64,000 nt of DNA. Origin: Clostridia bacterium. GTDB taxonomy: Bacteria > Bacillota > Limnochordia > DTU080 > RSA5. Where the stretch lies: contig PKEX01000017.1 in assembly GCA_002919235.1 (NCBI GenBank), positions 62,001 to 126,000 of the forward strand, in the 5' to 3' direction. Position numbers and translations under genes: made by a program. Shown here piece after piece: positions 24,506 to 31,966 of the stretch; position 1 is the stretch's first letter, and every line of letters begins with the position of its first letter. The notes under the pieces were generated by a model. It saw nothing but the letters and a program-made list of their open reading frames with translations, did no database searches and had not been told where the DNA came from.

Positions 24506-24997
24506 ATGCGCGCCGCGATTTATCCGGGCAGCTTTGATCCCATCACCAATGGGCATCTGGACATCCTGCGGCGGGCGACGCGCCTGTTCGACCGGGTGTA
24601 CGTCGCGGTGTTGAAAAACTCAGAGAAACGGGCCCTGTTCTCCGCTGAGGAGCGGCTCGAGATGATCAAAGAGGCGACGGAGGGAATGCCCGGGGTGGTC
24701 TGCGAGACCTTCGACGGGCTCGCCGTCGAGTACGCCCGTTCTCGAGGCGCCATCGCGATGGTGCGGGGGCTGCGCGCGGTGAGCGACTTTGAAGCGGAGT
24801 TCAAAATGGCCACCGCGAACAACCGCCTCGACCCGGACATTGAAATGGTCTACCTCATGACCAGCACGGAGTACTCGTTCCTGAGCTCCAGCATCGTCCG
24901 GGAGGTGGCGAGCATGGGCGGGCCCGTGGACGCCTGGGTCCCTCCGTGCGTCGCCCGCCGTTTAAGGGAGCGATTCTCGCAAAAGGGAGGGGTCTGA
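24506..24997 (+). CDS. coaD: phosphopantetheine adenylyltransferase
   Basis: CoaD makes dephospho-CoA from 4'-phosphopantetheine and ATP, the fourth step of CoA synthesis. It has the nucleotidyl-transferase motif YPGSFDPITNGHLDI, the RGLRAVSDFEAEFKMA segment and the C-terminal SSSIVREVASMGG. Three ATGs (24497, 24500, 24506) are clustered; the third gives the standard start (MRAAIYPGSF) and is used here, though the first overlaps the rsmD stop and could be coupled. Length 163 matches the family. Confidence 0.95.
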   Translation: MRAAIYPGSFDPITNGHLDILRRATRLFDRVYVAVLKNSEKRALFSAEERLEMIKEATEGMPGVVCETFDGLAVEYARSRGAIAMVRGLRAVSDFEAEFKMATANNRLDPDIEMVYLMTSTEYSFLSSSIVREVASMGGPVDAWVPPCVARRLRERFSQKGGV

Positions 24998-25003
24998 ACC
25001 CCC

Positions 25004-25453
25004 GTGAACCGCATGAATCTCGTCCTCTTGTTGGACCGCCTCGATCAGCTGATCGGCTCCGCGACCGAAATCCCGCTCACCGGCAAGAGCCTGGTCGACA
25101 CCGAAGACGCACTGGACCTGATCGAAAAGATTCGCAACGCCCTTCCCGAAGAAGTGAAGCGGGCCGAGTGGCTTGCGTCGGAAAAGGACCGGATGTTGAA
25201 GGAAAGCCAGGAGGAGGCGGAGCGCATCCTCCTGCAGGCGGAAGAGTACGCCGCCAAGATGGTCAGCGAAAGCGAGATCGTAAAGAGGGCGCGGGAGGAG
25301 GCGGAGCGCATCCTGGAGGAGGCCCGCCAGCAGGCGAAGGAGCTGCAGCAAGAGGCGGCGGCGTACGCCGAGCGCGTCCTCGCGAGCCTGGAAGAGGCCT
25401 TGGAGCGGACCATGGCCGTGGTGAGGCAGGGACGGGAAAGCCTGCAGAAATAG
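25004..25453 (+). CDS. coiled-coil protein, ATP synthase B/E-like, unknown role
   Basis: A 149-residue acidic helical protein. After a short N-terminal region (LVLLLDRLDQLIGSATEIPL), residues 45-149 are a long coiled coil with repeated EEAERIL units (at about 70, 100 and further), as in ATP synthase subunit b or V-type subunit E/H stalk proteins. Genes like this are often annotated simply as 'ATPase' next to coaD and ylbJ in Clostridia. No enzyme motif is visible. It starts 6 bases after coaD (GTG at 25004, or ATG at 25013) and converges on spoVV. Confidence 0.6.
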   Translation: MNRMNLVLLLDRLDQLIGSATEIPLTGKSLVDTEDALDLIEKIRNALPEEVKRAEWLASEKDRMLKESQEEAERILLQAEEYAAKMVSESEIVKRAREEAERILEEARQQAKELQQEAAAYAERVLASLEEALERTMAVVRQGRESLQK

Positions 25454-25473
25454 CGGCGCCGGCGGGGGGCGCA

Positions 25474-26712
25474 TCAGCGGATGCGGATGATGACCACCCG
25501 CCGGCACGCATGGAGGACGAGCGACGCGGCCAGCATCGCCGCCAGGAGGAGCGCGCCCATCACGGTCACGCTGCCCCAAACCTGGAGGAAGGGCATGAAG
25601 CCGGCGCTGCCGGCCGCCGCGGCGCCTGCCGCCGCGGCGGTCTCTGCGGCGGTCCAGCGGCTTTCCATGAGGGGCATCAGGAGCCCCGTCGCCGCCGCGG
25701 CCAGGATCCCGTGGCCCAAGCGGGCCAACAGATACGGCCCGATGCGGATGTCGGTCCCGTGGACCATGGCCGCGACCTGTGCGTGGACCGAAAACCCGCT
25801 CCAGCCCGTGATGAAGCTGGCAGCCATCGCCCGGTGCAGCAGCGGGGCGGCGGCCTGGCTGGCTTCCTGCGCACCGATGGTGATCTCAAACGCCCCCTTG
25901 ATCAGGGCCAGCGCCAGGTCGGGGTCGAGACCGGCCCAAGGCAGGAGGCGGCCCGCGGCCGCGGCCAGCGTGCCGATGAGGCCGGCATCACCCAGGACCC
26001 GGATGAGCACGGAGAACATCATGATGCAGCCGCCGACGAAGAGCATCGCGTTCACCGACTCGGTGACGGCGTCTCGGATGAGCTGGCCGAAGGGCCGGGC
26101 GTCGCTCTGCCTCGCTCGCACCAGGGCGTCCAGTGCGCGCCGGAAGAGGCCCCCCTGGGGCGCTCCGCTTTGGGCCGCCATGCGGCCGCCCGCGTGGAAG
26201 CGCATGGCGAAGCCCACCAGGACGGCAGCGATGTAGTGGGCGAGGGCCAGGACGGCGCCCAGCTCCACCTGGCCGAACATCCCCACCGCGACCGCTCCCG
26301 CCATGAAGAGGGGGTCGGCCGTGTTGGCGAACGCGACCAGCCGCTCGCCTTCCTCCCGGGTGCAGAGGCCGTCCCTGCGGATGCGGCCGGAGATCTTGGC
26401 TCCCAGGGGATACCCCGAGGCCAGGCCCATGGCCACGGCGAATCCCCCGACGCCCGGGATGCGGAAGACCGGCCGCATCAGCGGTTCGAGGAGGACGCCC
26501 ACCGCGTGAATCACCCCGAGCCCCATGAGGATCTCCGACATGGCAAAGAAGGGCAGGAGGGCCGGCAGGACCACGTCGAGCCAGAGCCGCAGCCCTGCCA
26601 GGGACGCTTCAAAGGCGGCCTCGGGAAAGGCGACGAAAGCGATGGTGACGGCGACGCCGAAGAAGGCTGCCAGATACGACCCGCTGCGGGACGGGGCCAT
26701 CGGGGCGCTCAA
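25474..26712 (-). CDS. spoVV: sporulation membrane protein SpoVV (YlbJ)
   Basis: YlbJ/SpoVV is needed in the mother cell to move dipicolinic acid across the outer forespore membrane. The 412-residue protein has about ten hydrophobic helices and two nucleoside-transporter 'gate' type repeats. Typical segments are LWLDVVLPALLPFFAMSEILMGLG, the GLASGYPLGAKISG motif and FANTADPLFMAGAVAVGMFG in the N-half, and FITGWSGFSVHAQVAAM in the C-half. The TTG start at 26712 follows GGAGGAG at 6 bases. It lies on the strand opposite to coaD and ylbK-like genes, so it has its own, probably sporulation-specific, promoter upstream (not resolved). Confidence 0.88.
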   Translation of the reverse strand: MSAPMAPSRSGSYLAAFFGVAVTIAFVAFPEAAFEASLAGLRLWLDVVLPALLPFFAMSEILMGLGVIHAVGVLLEPLMRPVFRIPGVGGFAVAMGLASGYPLGAKISGRIRRDGLCTREEGERLVAFANTADPLFMAGAVAVGMFGQVELGAVLALAHYIAAVLVGFAMRFHAGGRMAAQSGAPQGGLFRRALDALVRARQSDARPFGQLIRDAVTESVNAMLFVGGCIMMFSVLIRVLGDAGLIGTLAAAAGRLLPWAGLDPDLALALIKGAFEITIGAQEASQAAAPLLHRAMAASFITGWSGFSVHAQVAAMVHGTDIRIGPYLLARLGHGILAAAATGLLMPLMESRWTAAETAAAAGAAAAGSAGFMPFLQVWGSVTVMGALLLAAMLAASLVLHACRRVVIIRIR

Positions 26713-26849
26713 GGCGCACTCCTCCTCACGGACCCGGCGGCGCGCCGAGGAGGCGCGCGGGCGATGAGCTTCTAGGGCGGGGCATCCGCCGCCCGTACAA
26801 CTTATGGACGGGGCGAGCGGGTTATGTGAAAGGGTGGGAGGTGCCGCGG

Positions 26850-27602
26850 TTGGCCGATCCGTCGTTGACAGTCCTGCTGGGCCCGGGGCTCGCGCCGGCC
26901 CTGGCCGGGCTCGGGGTGCTCTGTTCCTTGAGAGAGCGGAACGTGCCGGTGGGCCTGGTGGTGGGGGTAAACACAGGCGCCCTGGCGGCCGCCCTGTGGG
27001 CGGCAGGCCCCGACCTCGAGTTCGCCGCCAGGGTGCTGGCGCGCCTTCCGTGGCACCGGTTCGCAGTGGCCCGGGATCTGGCCAGCGCTGACCCGCTCTT
27101 GACGGCGCTCAACGTGCTGACCCGGGGCGCGTCTTTTTCTGACCTGCGCCGGCCCATCGCCGTGGTGGCCGTCGAGGACGGCAGCGGGAAAGCGGTTTGG
27201 ATGGATCAGGGCAGCGTGGCCCGGGCCGTCCGTGCCAGCGTCGCCGTGCCCGGGCTTTTCGAGCCGCTGGAGCAGGACGGCCGGAGGCTGGTGGACGGCG
27301 GCGCTGCTTGGCCCTTGGACCGGGGTCGCTTCGAGGGGAAGCGACTGCTGGTGGTGGAGTTCCGGGCGGCGGACCGCGCCGCGGCGAGACCGGCGCCCGG
27401 TTTTTCCGTCGCCGCTCTTGAACTGGCCCGGGAGACCGCCGGAGCGTGGGGCCGTTTCCAAGGCGGAGCCGGCCAGCTCCTGGTGGTAGACGAGCCGGTG
27501 GGCGGGCTTCTCGACTTTCACCGGGCCGAAGAGTGGTTCGCCGCGGGCCGGCGGGCGTTCGAGGCGTGGCTTCGCCCGGGAGGCGAGGAAGCGGGCGCGT
27601 GA
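26850..27602 (+). CDS. patatin-like (YlbK) protein lacking the catalytic serine
   Basis: The 250-residue protein has the fold pattern of patatin-like phospholipases/esterases of the YlbK (RssA) type and sits at the ylbK position between spoVV and sepM. However, the nucleophile elbow reads VVGVNTGALAAA: the GxSxG serine is Asn (residue 41), and the oxyanion Gly-rich loop is replaced by LLGPGLAPALAGLGVL. The partner Asp in LVDGGAAWPL (residue 149) is kept. Hydrolase activity is therefore unlikely; a binding role is possible. The TTG at 26850 follows GGGAGG by 8 bases and is preferred to the GTG at 26826. Its stop overlaps the sepM-like start (TGATG). Confidence 0.7.
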   Translation: MADPSLTVLLGPGLAPALAGLGVLCSLRERNVPVGLVVGVNTGALAAALWAAGPDLEFAARVLARLPWHRFAVARDLASADPLLTALNVLTRGASFSDLRRPIAVVAVEDGSGKAVWMDQGSVARAVRASVAVPGLFEPLEQDGRRLVDGGAAWPLDRGRFEGKRLLVVEFRAADRAAARPAPGFSVAALELARETAGAWGRFQGGAGQLLVVDEPVGGLLDFHRAEEWFAAGRRAFEAWLRPGGEEAGA

Positions 27603-28348
27603 TGGGCCGGAGATCGACCGTATTCTGGAGCCTTCTCGCAGCAGGGGGCATCCTGCTGGGCGCGAACCAATGGCTCGCAGCCCGCTACGTCACCGTGGAG
27701 CCGGGATGGGTGCGGCCGGCGGCGTCGCTGGTCCGGGTCCAGGGGAGGCAGAGCCGGGAAAACCTGCTCTACGCCGTGGTCCGGCTGCGGCCGGCCGGCG
27801 TAGTGGACGCGGTGAGGGCCGCGTTCGATCCCCTGGTGGAGCTCATCCCTGCTCCCGGGGGGAGCCTGAACGGCCCGGGATGGGAGGAGTACGGGCGGCA
27901 GCTGGAGCAGGACATGGACGAAAGCCGGGCAGTGGCGGTGGCCGTGGCCTTGCGAGCCCTGGGCCGCCGGGCCGGCGAGGAAGGGCTTCGGGTGGGGGAG
28001 GCACTCTTGGAACCGCCCGGGGTGGATGCCGGCGAAGCGGCGGTGGTAGGGGCTTCGGCGGGGTTGATGATGGCGCTGGAAGTTTATGCCCAGCTCCATC
28101 CTGCCGGAGTTCCGGCGCGCCGGAGGATCGCCGGCACCGGCCAGCTGGACGCCGGCGGCGCGGTCCATCCTGTGGGAGGAGTCTCGCAGAAGATCGCCGC
28201 CAGCGCCGCCGCGGGAGCCGACGTCTTCCTCATCCCCAGGGGAAATCTTGACGATGTCAAGAACGGCGGCAGCCTTCTGATCATCCCGGTGGACACGTTC
28301 GAGGACGCGCTGGCGGCGCTCCGGCGGCTGGAAGCCGTGGAGGATTAG
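27602..28348 (+). CDS. membrane-anchored Lon-type serine protease (SepM/YlbL-like) without PDZ
   Basis: A 248-residue membrane protein: one N-terminal anchor (STVFWSLLAAGGILLGANQWL), an outer linker of ~120 residues and a C-terminal Lon protease domain. The Ser-Lys dyad is in place: Ser152 in VVGASAGLMMAL and Lys197 in GGVSQKIAAS. Homologues such as SepM of Streptococcus or YlbL of Bacillus (about 340 residues) carry a PDZ domain between the anchor and the protease; here the sequence passes directly from DESRAVAVAVALRALGR to the protease, so the PDZ is missing. It starts by overlap with the patatin-like gene. Substrate unknown. Confidence 0.8.
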   Translation: MGRRSTVFWSLLAAGGILLGANQWLAARYVTVEPGWVRPAASLVRVQGRQSRENLLYAVVRLRPAGVVDAVRAAFDPLVELIPAPGGSLNGPGWEEYGRQLEQDMDESRAVAVAVALRALGRRAGEEGLRVGEALLEPPGVDAGEAAVVGASAGLMMALEVYAQLHPAGVPARRRIAGTGQLDAGGAVHPVGGVSQKIAASAAAGADVFLIPRGNLDDVKNGGSLLIIPVDTFEDALAALRRLEAVED

Positions 28349-28425
28349 GGGTTTCGGCCTTCGAAATATCCGCCGTATTCGCGCCGGGGCCGGCGGTCAT
28401 TGAGGTGGAAACAGGCGGTGGCGAC

Positions 28426-29337
28426 ATGAGACGACGTGCGGCGCAGGTGCGCCCCATCACCCTGGCGCTCTGGTTCTTTGTGCTGTGTATCCTGCCCGCG
28501 AGCTGGCGCGCGCCCGCGGAGGCAGCGGATGCGCTCAAGGCCGGGTCGAGGGGGCCTTACGTGGCGCTGGCCCAGCACTTCCTTTACCAGTTGGGCTTTT
28601 TGGAGCTCCAGCCCGACGGGATCTTCGGCCCGGCCACCGAGGCAGCGGTGCGCCGGTTCCAGGCGGAGCGAGGCCTCGGGGTGGACGGCATCGTGGGCCG
28701 GCGCACGTGGGCGGAGCTGGAGCAGGCAGTTGCGGCCCGCACGGCCCGCGCCCATGTGGTGCAGCCCGGAGAGAGTTTGTGGCTTCTGGCCCGCCGCTAC
28801 GGCGCGGCGGTGGAGGTCATCGCAGCGGCCAACGGCATCGGCGATCCTTCCCGCATCCGGGCCGGCCAAGTGCTGGTGATTCCCGCCCCGGAAGGGGGCG
28901 GCGAGGCACGGCCGCCGGTGGAGCTGCTCCACTGGGATGAGGCGAAAAAGATCTACACGCCTTTGAAGGTGGCCACGGTCACCGACGTCCGGACAGGAAA
29001 GAGCTTCAAGGTGAGGCGGTACTACGGCACGCTGCACGCCGATACCGAACCGCTCACCGCGGAGGACGCAGAGATCCTGCGGGAAATTTACGGCGGGTGG
29101 AGCTGGGAGCGGCGGCCGATCATCGTCGAGGTGGACGGGAGGCGCATCGCCGCTTCGATGAACGGGATGCCCCACGGCGAAGGGGCCATCGGGGACAACG
29201 GCTTTCCGGGGCACTTCTGCATCCACTTCCTCGGAAGTCGCATTCACCGCACGGGCGCCGTGGATCTCGAGCACCAAAAGGCGGTGCTCACGGCGGCCGG
29301 GTACGCGGTGGACCGCATCTGGCTGGCGGCGCGCTGA
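28426..29337 (+). CDS. secreted protein with peptidoglycan-binding and LysM domains
   Basis: A 303-residue exported protein. A signal peptide (RPITLALWFFVLCILPASW, cleavage near AEA-AD) is followed by a PG_binding_1 domain (ALKAGSRGPYVALAQHFLYQLG to VGRRTWAELEQA), a LysM domain (AHVVQPGESLWLLARRYG to AGQVLVIPAP), and a ~150-residue C-terminal domain ending in NGFPGHFCIHFLGSRIHRTG, seen in clostridial cell-wall and spore-cortex proteins but with no known function to me. The ATG at 28426 gives a clean signal peptide; an in-frame GTG at 28405 adds 7 residues. Its role is probably at the cell wall or spore cortex. Confidence 0.75.
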   Translation: MRRRAAQVRPITLALWFFVLCILPASWRAPAEAADALKAGSRGPYVALAQHFLYQLGFLELQPDGIFGPATEAAVRRFQAERGLGVDGIVGRRTWAELEQAVAARTARAHVVQPGESLWLLARRYGAAVEVIAAANGIGDPSRIRAGQVLVIPAPEGGGEARPPVELLHWDEAKKIYTPLKVATVTDVRTGKSFKVRRYYGTLHADTEPLTAEDAEILREIYGGWSWERRPIIVEVDGRRIAASMNGMPHGEGAIGDNGFPGHFCIHFLGSRIHRTGAVDLEHQKAVLTAAGYAVDRIWLAAR

Positions 29338-29373
29338 CGCCCTATGGGCATCCCCGGCGAAAGGGAGTATTCC

Positions 29374-29403
29374 TTGACAGGCGGAAAGGCGCGTCGCTAT
29401 AAT
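29374..29403 (+). promoter_or_regulatory. consensus sigma-A promoter of yceD-rpmF
   Basis: TTGACA (29374-29379) and TATAAT (29398-29403) are both perfect and 18 bases apart. The yceD ATG at 29419 lies just 15 bases after the -10 box, so the mRNA leader is very short. This rules out upstream in-frame starts such as 29344. Confidence 0.9.
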
Positions 29404-29418
29404 TGTCGGGGTGAAAGC

Positions 29419-29967
29419 ATGCGTCTCCACATCGGCCGCATCAAGGCAAAGCGCGGCGCTCACCTGGACTTCAGCTTCCAGGAGAGCCTCTCATCGCCGT
29501 GGGACGCGAGCCGGGCCCGGTTGGAGGGCCTGGTGGACTTCACGGGCCGGGTGAGCAATACCGGGAAGGGCTACCTTGTCGAGGGGACGCTGCGGGCGGC
29601 GGCGACAGCCGTATGTGACCGGTGTCTTGAGCCGTTCCGCATCGAGCTGGTCGACAGGGTGCAGGAGGAGTTCCGCCCTGCGGCCGGCGCTGCCGAGGAG
29701 GGGATCGACGGCCGGGCGGCTCAGGACCCGGACGAGCCGGAGGACGCCAATCTGTTCCAAGGCGATGCGTTCTCCGTCGACGAACTGGTCCGGGATCAAC
29801 TGCTCCTGGCGCTGCCGCAAAAGCTCTTGTGCACGCCCGGCTGCAAGGGGATTTGCCCCCGCTGCGGCGCCAACCTCAATAAGGGGTCGTGCGGCTGTCC
29901 TCAAGGGGACGTCGATCCCAGGCTGCTCCCGCTGATGGACCTGCTGGATTCAGATCGGTTGCGTTGA
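29419..29967 (+). CDS. yceD: YceD/DUF177-family protein (23S rRNA accumulation protein)
   Basis: DUF177 proteins are encoded just before rpmF in most bacteria and affect 23S rRNA maturation. The 182-residue protein has a conserved cysteine pair CDRCLEPF near the middle and a C-terminal metal-binding CTPGCKGICPRCGANLN motif. The ATG at 29419 is set by the perfect promoter immediately upstream. A weak GGGGTGAAAG sequence precedes the start. It is followed by rpmF after 37 bases in the same transcript. Confidence 0.88.
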   Translation: MRLHIGRIKAKRGAHLDFSFQESLSSPWDASRARLEGLVDFTGRVSNTGKGYLVEGTLRAAATAVCDRCLEPFRIELVDRVQEEFRPAAGAAEEGIDGRAAQDPDEPEDANLFQGDAFSVDELVRDQLLLALPQKLLCTPGCKGICPRCGANLNKGSCGCPQGDVDPRLLPLMDLLDSDRLR

Positions 29968-30004
29968 CTTTCCGCCGCGAGGCGATGGATGGAGGAGAAG
30001 TTCG

Positions 30005-30190
30005 ATGGCAAACCCTAAACGGAGACACTCGAAGGCCCGCACCCGCACGCGGCGTTCGACGTGGAAAGCGGCCGTTCCCGAGATGAGCCGCTGCCCTCAG
30101 TGCCATCAGCCGAAGCTCCCGCACCGGGTGTGCCCGCACTGCGGCGCCTACGCCGGGCGGACGGTGCTTCAGGCCGGGGCGGAAAGCTAA
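30005..30190 (+). CDS. rpmF: 50S ribosomal protein L32
   Basis: L32, 61 residues. The start ANPKRRHSKARTRTRRS and the zinc ribbon CPQCHQPKLPHRVCPHCGAY with four cysteines are typical. AGGAGAAG precedes the ATG. A terminator follows the stop within about 20 bases, so yceD-rpmF forms a two-gene unit. Confidence 0.97.
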   Translation: MANPKRRHSKARTRTRRSTWKAAVPEMSRCPQCHQPKLPHRVCPHCGAYAGRTVLQAGAES

Positions 30191-30207
30191 ACGGCGCCCC
30201 GGTCGAT

Positions 30208-30238
30208 AACGGCCTGACGCATCAGGCCGTTCCTTCTT
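30208..30238 (+). terminator. Rho-independent terminator after rpmF
   Basis: A perfect 10-bp stem, AACGGCCTGA (30208-30217) with TCAGGCCGTT (30222-30231), has a 4-base loop and is followed by CCTTCTT. Confidence 0.85.
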
Positions 30239-30263
30239 GGCATGGATTAGTATCAGGTATTAT
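30234..30263 (+). promoter_or_regulatory. fapR operon promoter
   Basis: A -10 box TATTAT (30258-30263, 5 of 6) lies 18 bases after TTCTTG (30234-30239). The -10 is inside the first FapR operator, so bound FapR would block RNA polymerase directly. Confidence 0.55.
30247..30263. promoter_or_regulatory. FapR operator, site 1
   Basis: TTAGTATCAGGTATTAT closely matches the known FapR palindrome (TTAGTACC and its complement around a central base). Established: FapR is released from this site by malonyl-CoA. Its place upstream of fapR-plsX-fabHDG supports autoregulation. Confidence 0.8.
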
Positions 30264-30272
30264 GAGTTTGTG

Positions 30273-30289
30273 GCAGTCCTAGGTACTAG
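30273..30289. promoter_or_regulatory. FapR operator, site 2 (imperfect)
   Basis: The right half GGTACTAG matches the FapR half-site in 7 of 8 positions; the left half (GCAGTCCT) is degenerate. It lies 9 bases after site 1, downstream of the -10 box, and could be a secondary site. Confidence 0.5.
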
Positions 30290-30342
30290 CTTCAGGTTCA
30301 GCCACTTGCGCCGGGAAACCGGCTCCCTTCGGGGGTTGGGAC

Positions 30343-30927
30343 ATGGCCGCCAGATCGTCCAAGAGCGAGCGCCAGCGAAAGCTCCAGGAGATGATCCGGG
30401 AAGACCCGCTTCTCACCGACGAGATGCTGGCCAAACGGCTCAACGTCAGCGTGCAGACCATCCGCCTGGACCGCCTGGAACTGGGCGTGCCCGAGATGAG
30501 AGCCAGGGCCCGCCAGGTGGTGGAGCGGGTCCAGGGCAGGTTGAAGTCGCTGATCCCGGCCGAGGTCGCCGGCGAGCTGGTCGATCTGGAGCTGGGAGCC
30601 GGCGGCATCTCCATCCTGGAGACCACGCCGGAGATGGGTTTTAAGCGGACCGGCATCGTGCGCGGCCACCATCTTTTCGCCCAGGCCAACTCGCTGGCCG
30701 TGGCGGTCATCGACGCCGAAGTGGCCCTGACGGGATCGGCGAGGCTGCGTTTTCACCGGCCCGTTCGCGTGGGCGACCGCGTCATCGCCAAGGCGACGGT
30801 TCAGAAAGTGGAGGGGAACAAGTCGTACGTGCGGGTGGAGAGCCGGGTGGAGGGCGAGAAGGTCTTTTCGGCGACATTGGTCATCTTCGCCCTGGAGCGG
30901 GACTTTCAGGGAGGCGCCCGCCCGTGA
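30343..30927 (+). CDS. fapR: fatty acid and phospholipid synthesis regulator FapR
   Basis: FapR represses lipid-synthesis genes and is released by malonyl-CoA. The N-terminal winged-helix part is clear (KLQEMIREDPLLTDEMLAKRLNVSVQ, TIRLDRLELGVPEMR), and the C-terminal hot-dog effector domain runs from about residue 75 with GHHLFAQANSLAVAVIDAEV and a PVRVGDRVIAKATV strand. Length 194 fits. Two FapR-type operators and a promoter lie upstream. The stop overlaps the plsX start (GTGA), so it heads the plsX-fabHDG-acpP-fabF unit. Confidence 0.95.
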   Translation: MAARSSKSERQRKLQEMIREDPLLTDEMLAKRLNVSVQTIRLDRLELGVPEMRARARQVVERVQGRLKSLIPAEVAGELVDLELGAGGISILETTPEMGFKRTGIVRGHHLFAQANSLAVAVIDAEVALTGSARLRFHRPVRVGDRVIAKATVQKVEGNKSYVRVESRVEGEKVFSATLVIFALERDFQGGARP

Positions 30928-31961
30928 CGGCTGTCCGCAGAGAGGCGTGTTCGGAGTCCCGCCGCTGGCGGATTGCCGTGGACGCCATGGGCGGCGACCA
31001 CGCCCCCGAAGCCATCGTGGGCGGCGCGGTTCTGGCCGCCCGGGAGCTTCCCGTGGAGATCCTCCTGGTGGGGGAAGAGAGCCGGCTGAAGCCGCTGGCC
31101 GAGGCGAGCCAGGCGCCGGCCAACGTCTCCGTCGTCCACGCGTCGGAGGTCATCGCCATGGACGCCCACCCGGTGGAGGCCGTACGGCGGCAGCGGGATT
31201 CGTCCATCGTGGTGGCGGCCCGCCTGGTGAAGGCCGGAGAGGCCGACGCCCTGGTGAGCGCGGGTAGCACCGGCGCCGCGATGGCCTGCACCTTCCTGGA
31301 ATGGGGGCGGATCAAGGGCATCGACCGGCCCGCCATCAGCGCGGTGCTGCCCACCCTGGACGGCGCCTGCATCATGCTGGACGTCGGCGCCCAGGTGGAC
31401 TGCCATCCCCGGAACCTCGCCCAGTTCGCAGTGATGGGGAGCCTCTATGCCCAGCTGGTCCTCGGCATCGAACGGCCCAGGGTGGGCCTGCTGAACAACG
31501 GCGAGGAGGAAGGAAAGGGCTGCGAGCTGGTGCGCGAGGCGTATCCCCTGCTGGCCGGCATGGACGACCTCAATTTCATCGGAAACGTGGAAGGCCGGGA
31601 CATCCTGGCCGGCAAGGCAGACGTGGTGGTCTGCGACGGCTTCGTGGGCAACGTGGTGCTCAAGTTCGCGGAAGGGATGGGAGCGGTCATCTTTGACCTG
31701 CTGCGGGAGGCCGTCTCCCGCAGCACTCGGACCCGGCTGGGCGGGCTCTTGCTCCGCCCGGCCCTGAAGGAGCTTTGGCGCAAGATGGACTACACGGAGT
31801 ACGGCGGCGCGCCGCTCCTTGGAGTGCAGGGCGTCTGCATCATCTCCCACGGCTCGTCCAACGAGAAGGCCGTGAAGAATGCGATCCGGGTGGCGTGCGA
31901 GTCAGCGGCAGAGGGCGTCGTGGGCGCCATCGCAGCGCGGATTACCGAGATTGGGCGGTGA
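30924..31961 (+). CDS. plsX: phosphate acyltransferase PlsX
   Basis: PlsX converts acyl-ACP to acyl-phosphate, the substrate of PlsY, and links FASII to phospholipid synthesis. Family motifs are RIAVDAMGGDHAPEAIVGGAV near the N-terminus, VSAGSTGAAMACTFLEWGRI, RPAISAVLPT and LLGVQGVCIISHGSSNEKAVKNAI. Start is the GTG at 30924, overlapping the fapR stop by 4 bases. Acyl-phosphate can also be supplied by FakAB, encoded 10 kb upstream. Length 345 is usual. Confidence 0.96.
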   Translation: MTAVRREACSESRRWRIAVDAMGGDHAPEAIVGGAVLAARELPVEILLVGEESRLKPLAEASQAPANVSVVHASEVIAMDAHPVEAVRRQRDSSIVVAARLVKAGEADALVSAGSTGAAMACTFLEWGRIKGIDRPAISAVLPTLDGACIMLDVGAQVDCHPRNLAQFAVMGSLYAQLVLGIERPRVGLLNNGEEEGKGCELVREAYPLLAGMDDLNFIGNVEGRDILAGKADVVVCDGFVGNVVLKFAEGMGAVIFDLLREAVSRSTRTRLGGLLLRPALKELWRKMDYTEYGGAPLLGVQGVCIISHGSSNEKAVKNAIRVACESAAEGVVGAIAARITEIGR

Positions 31962-31966
31962 GCAGT

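Noticed and set aside
29344-29418. Earlier start for yceD at 29344
   Set aside because: A perfect -35/-10 promoter occupies 29374-29403, so the mRNA starts after this point.
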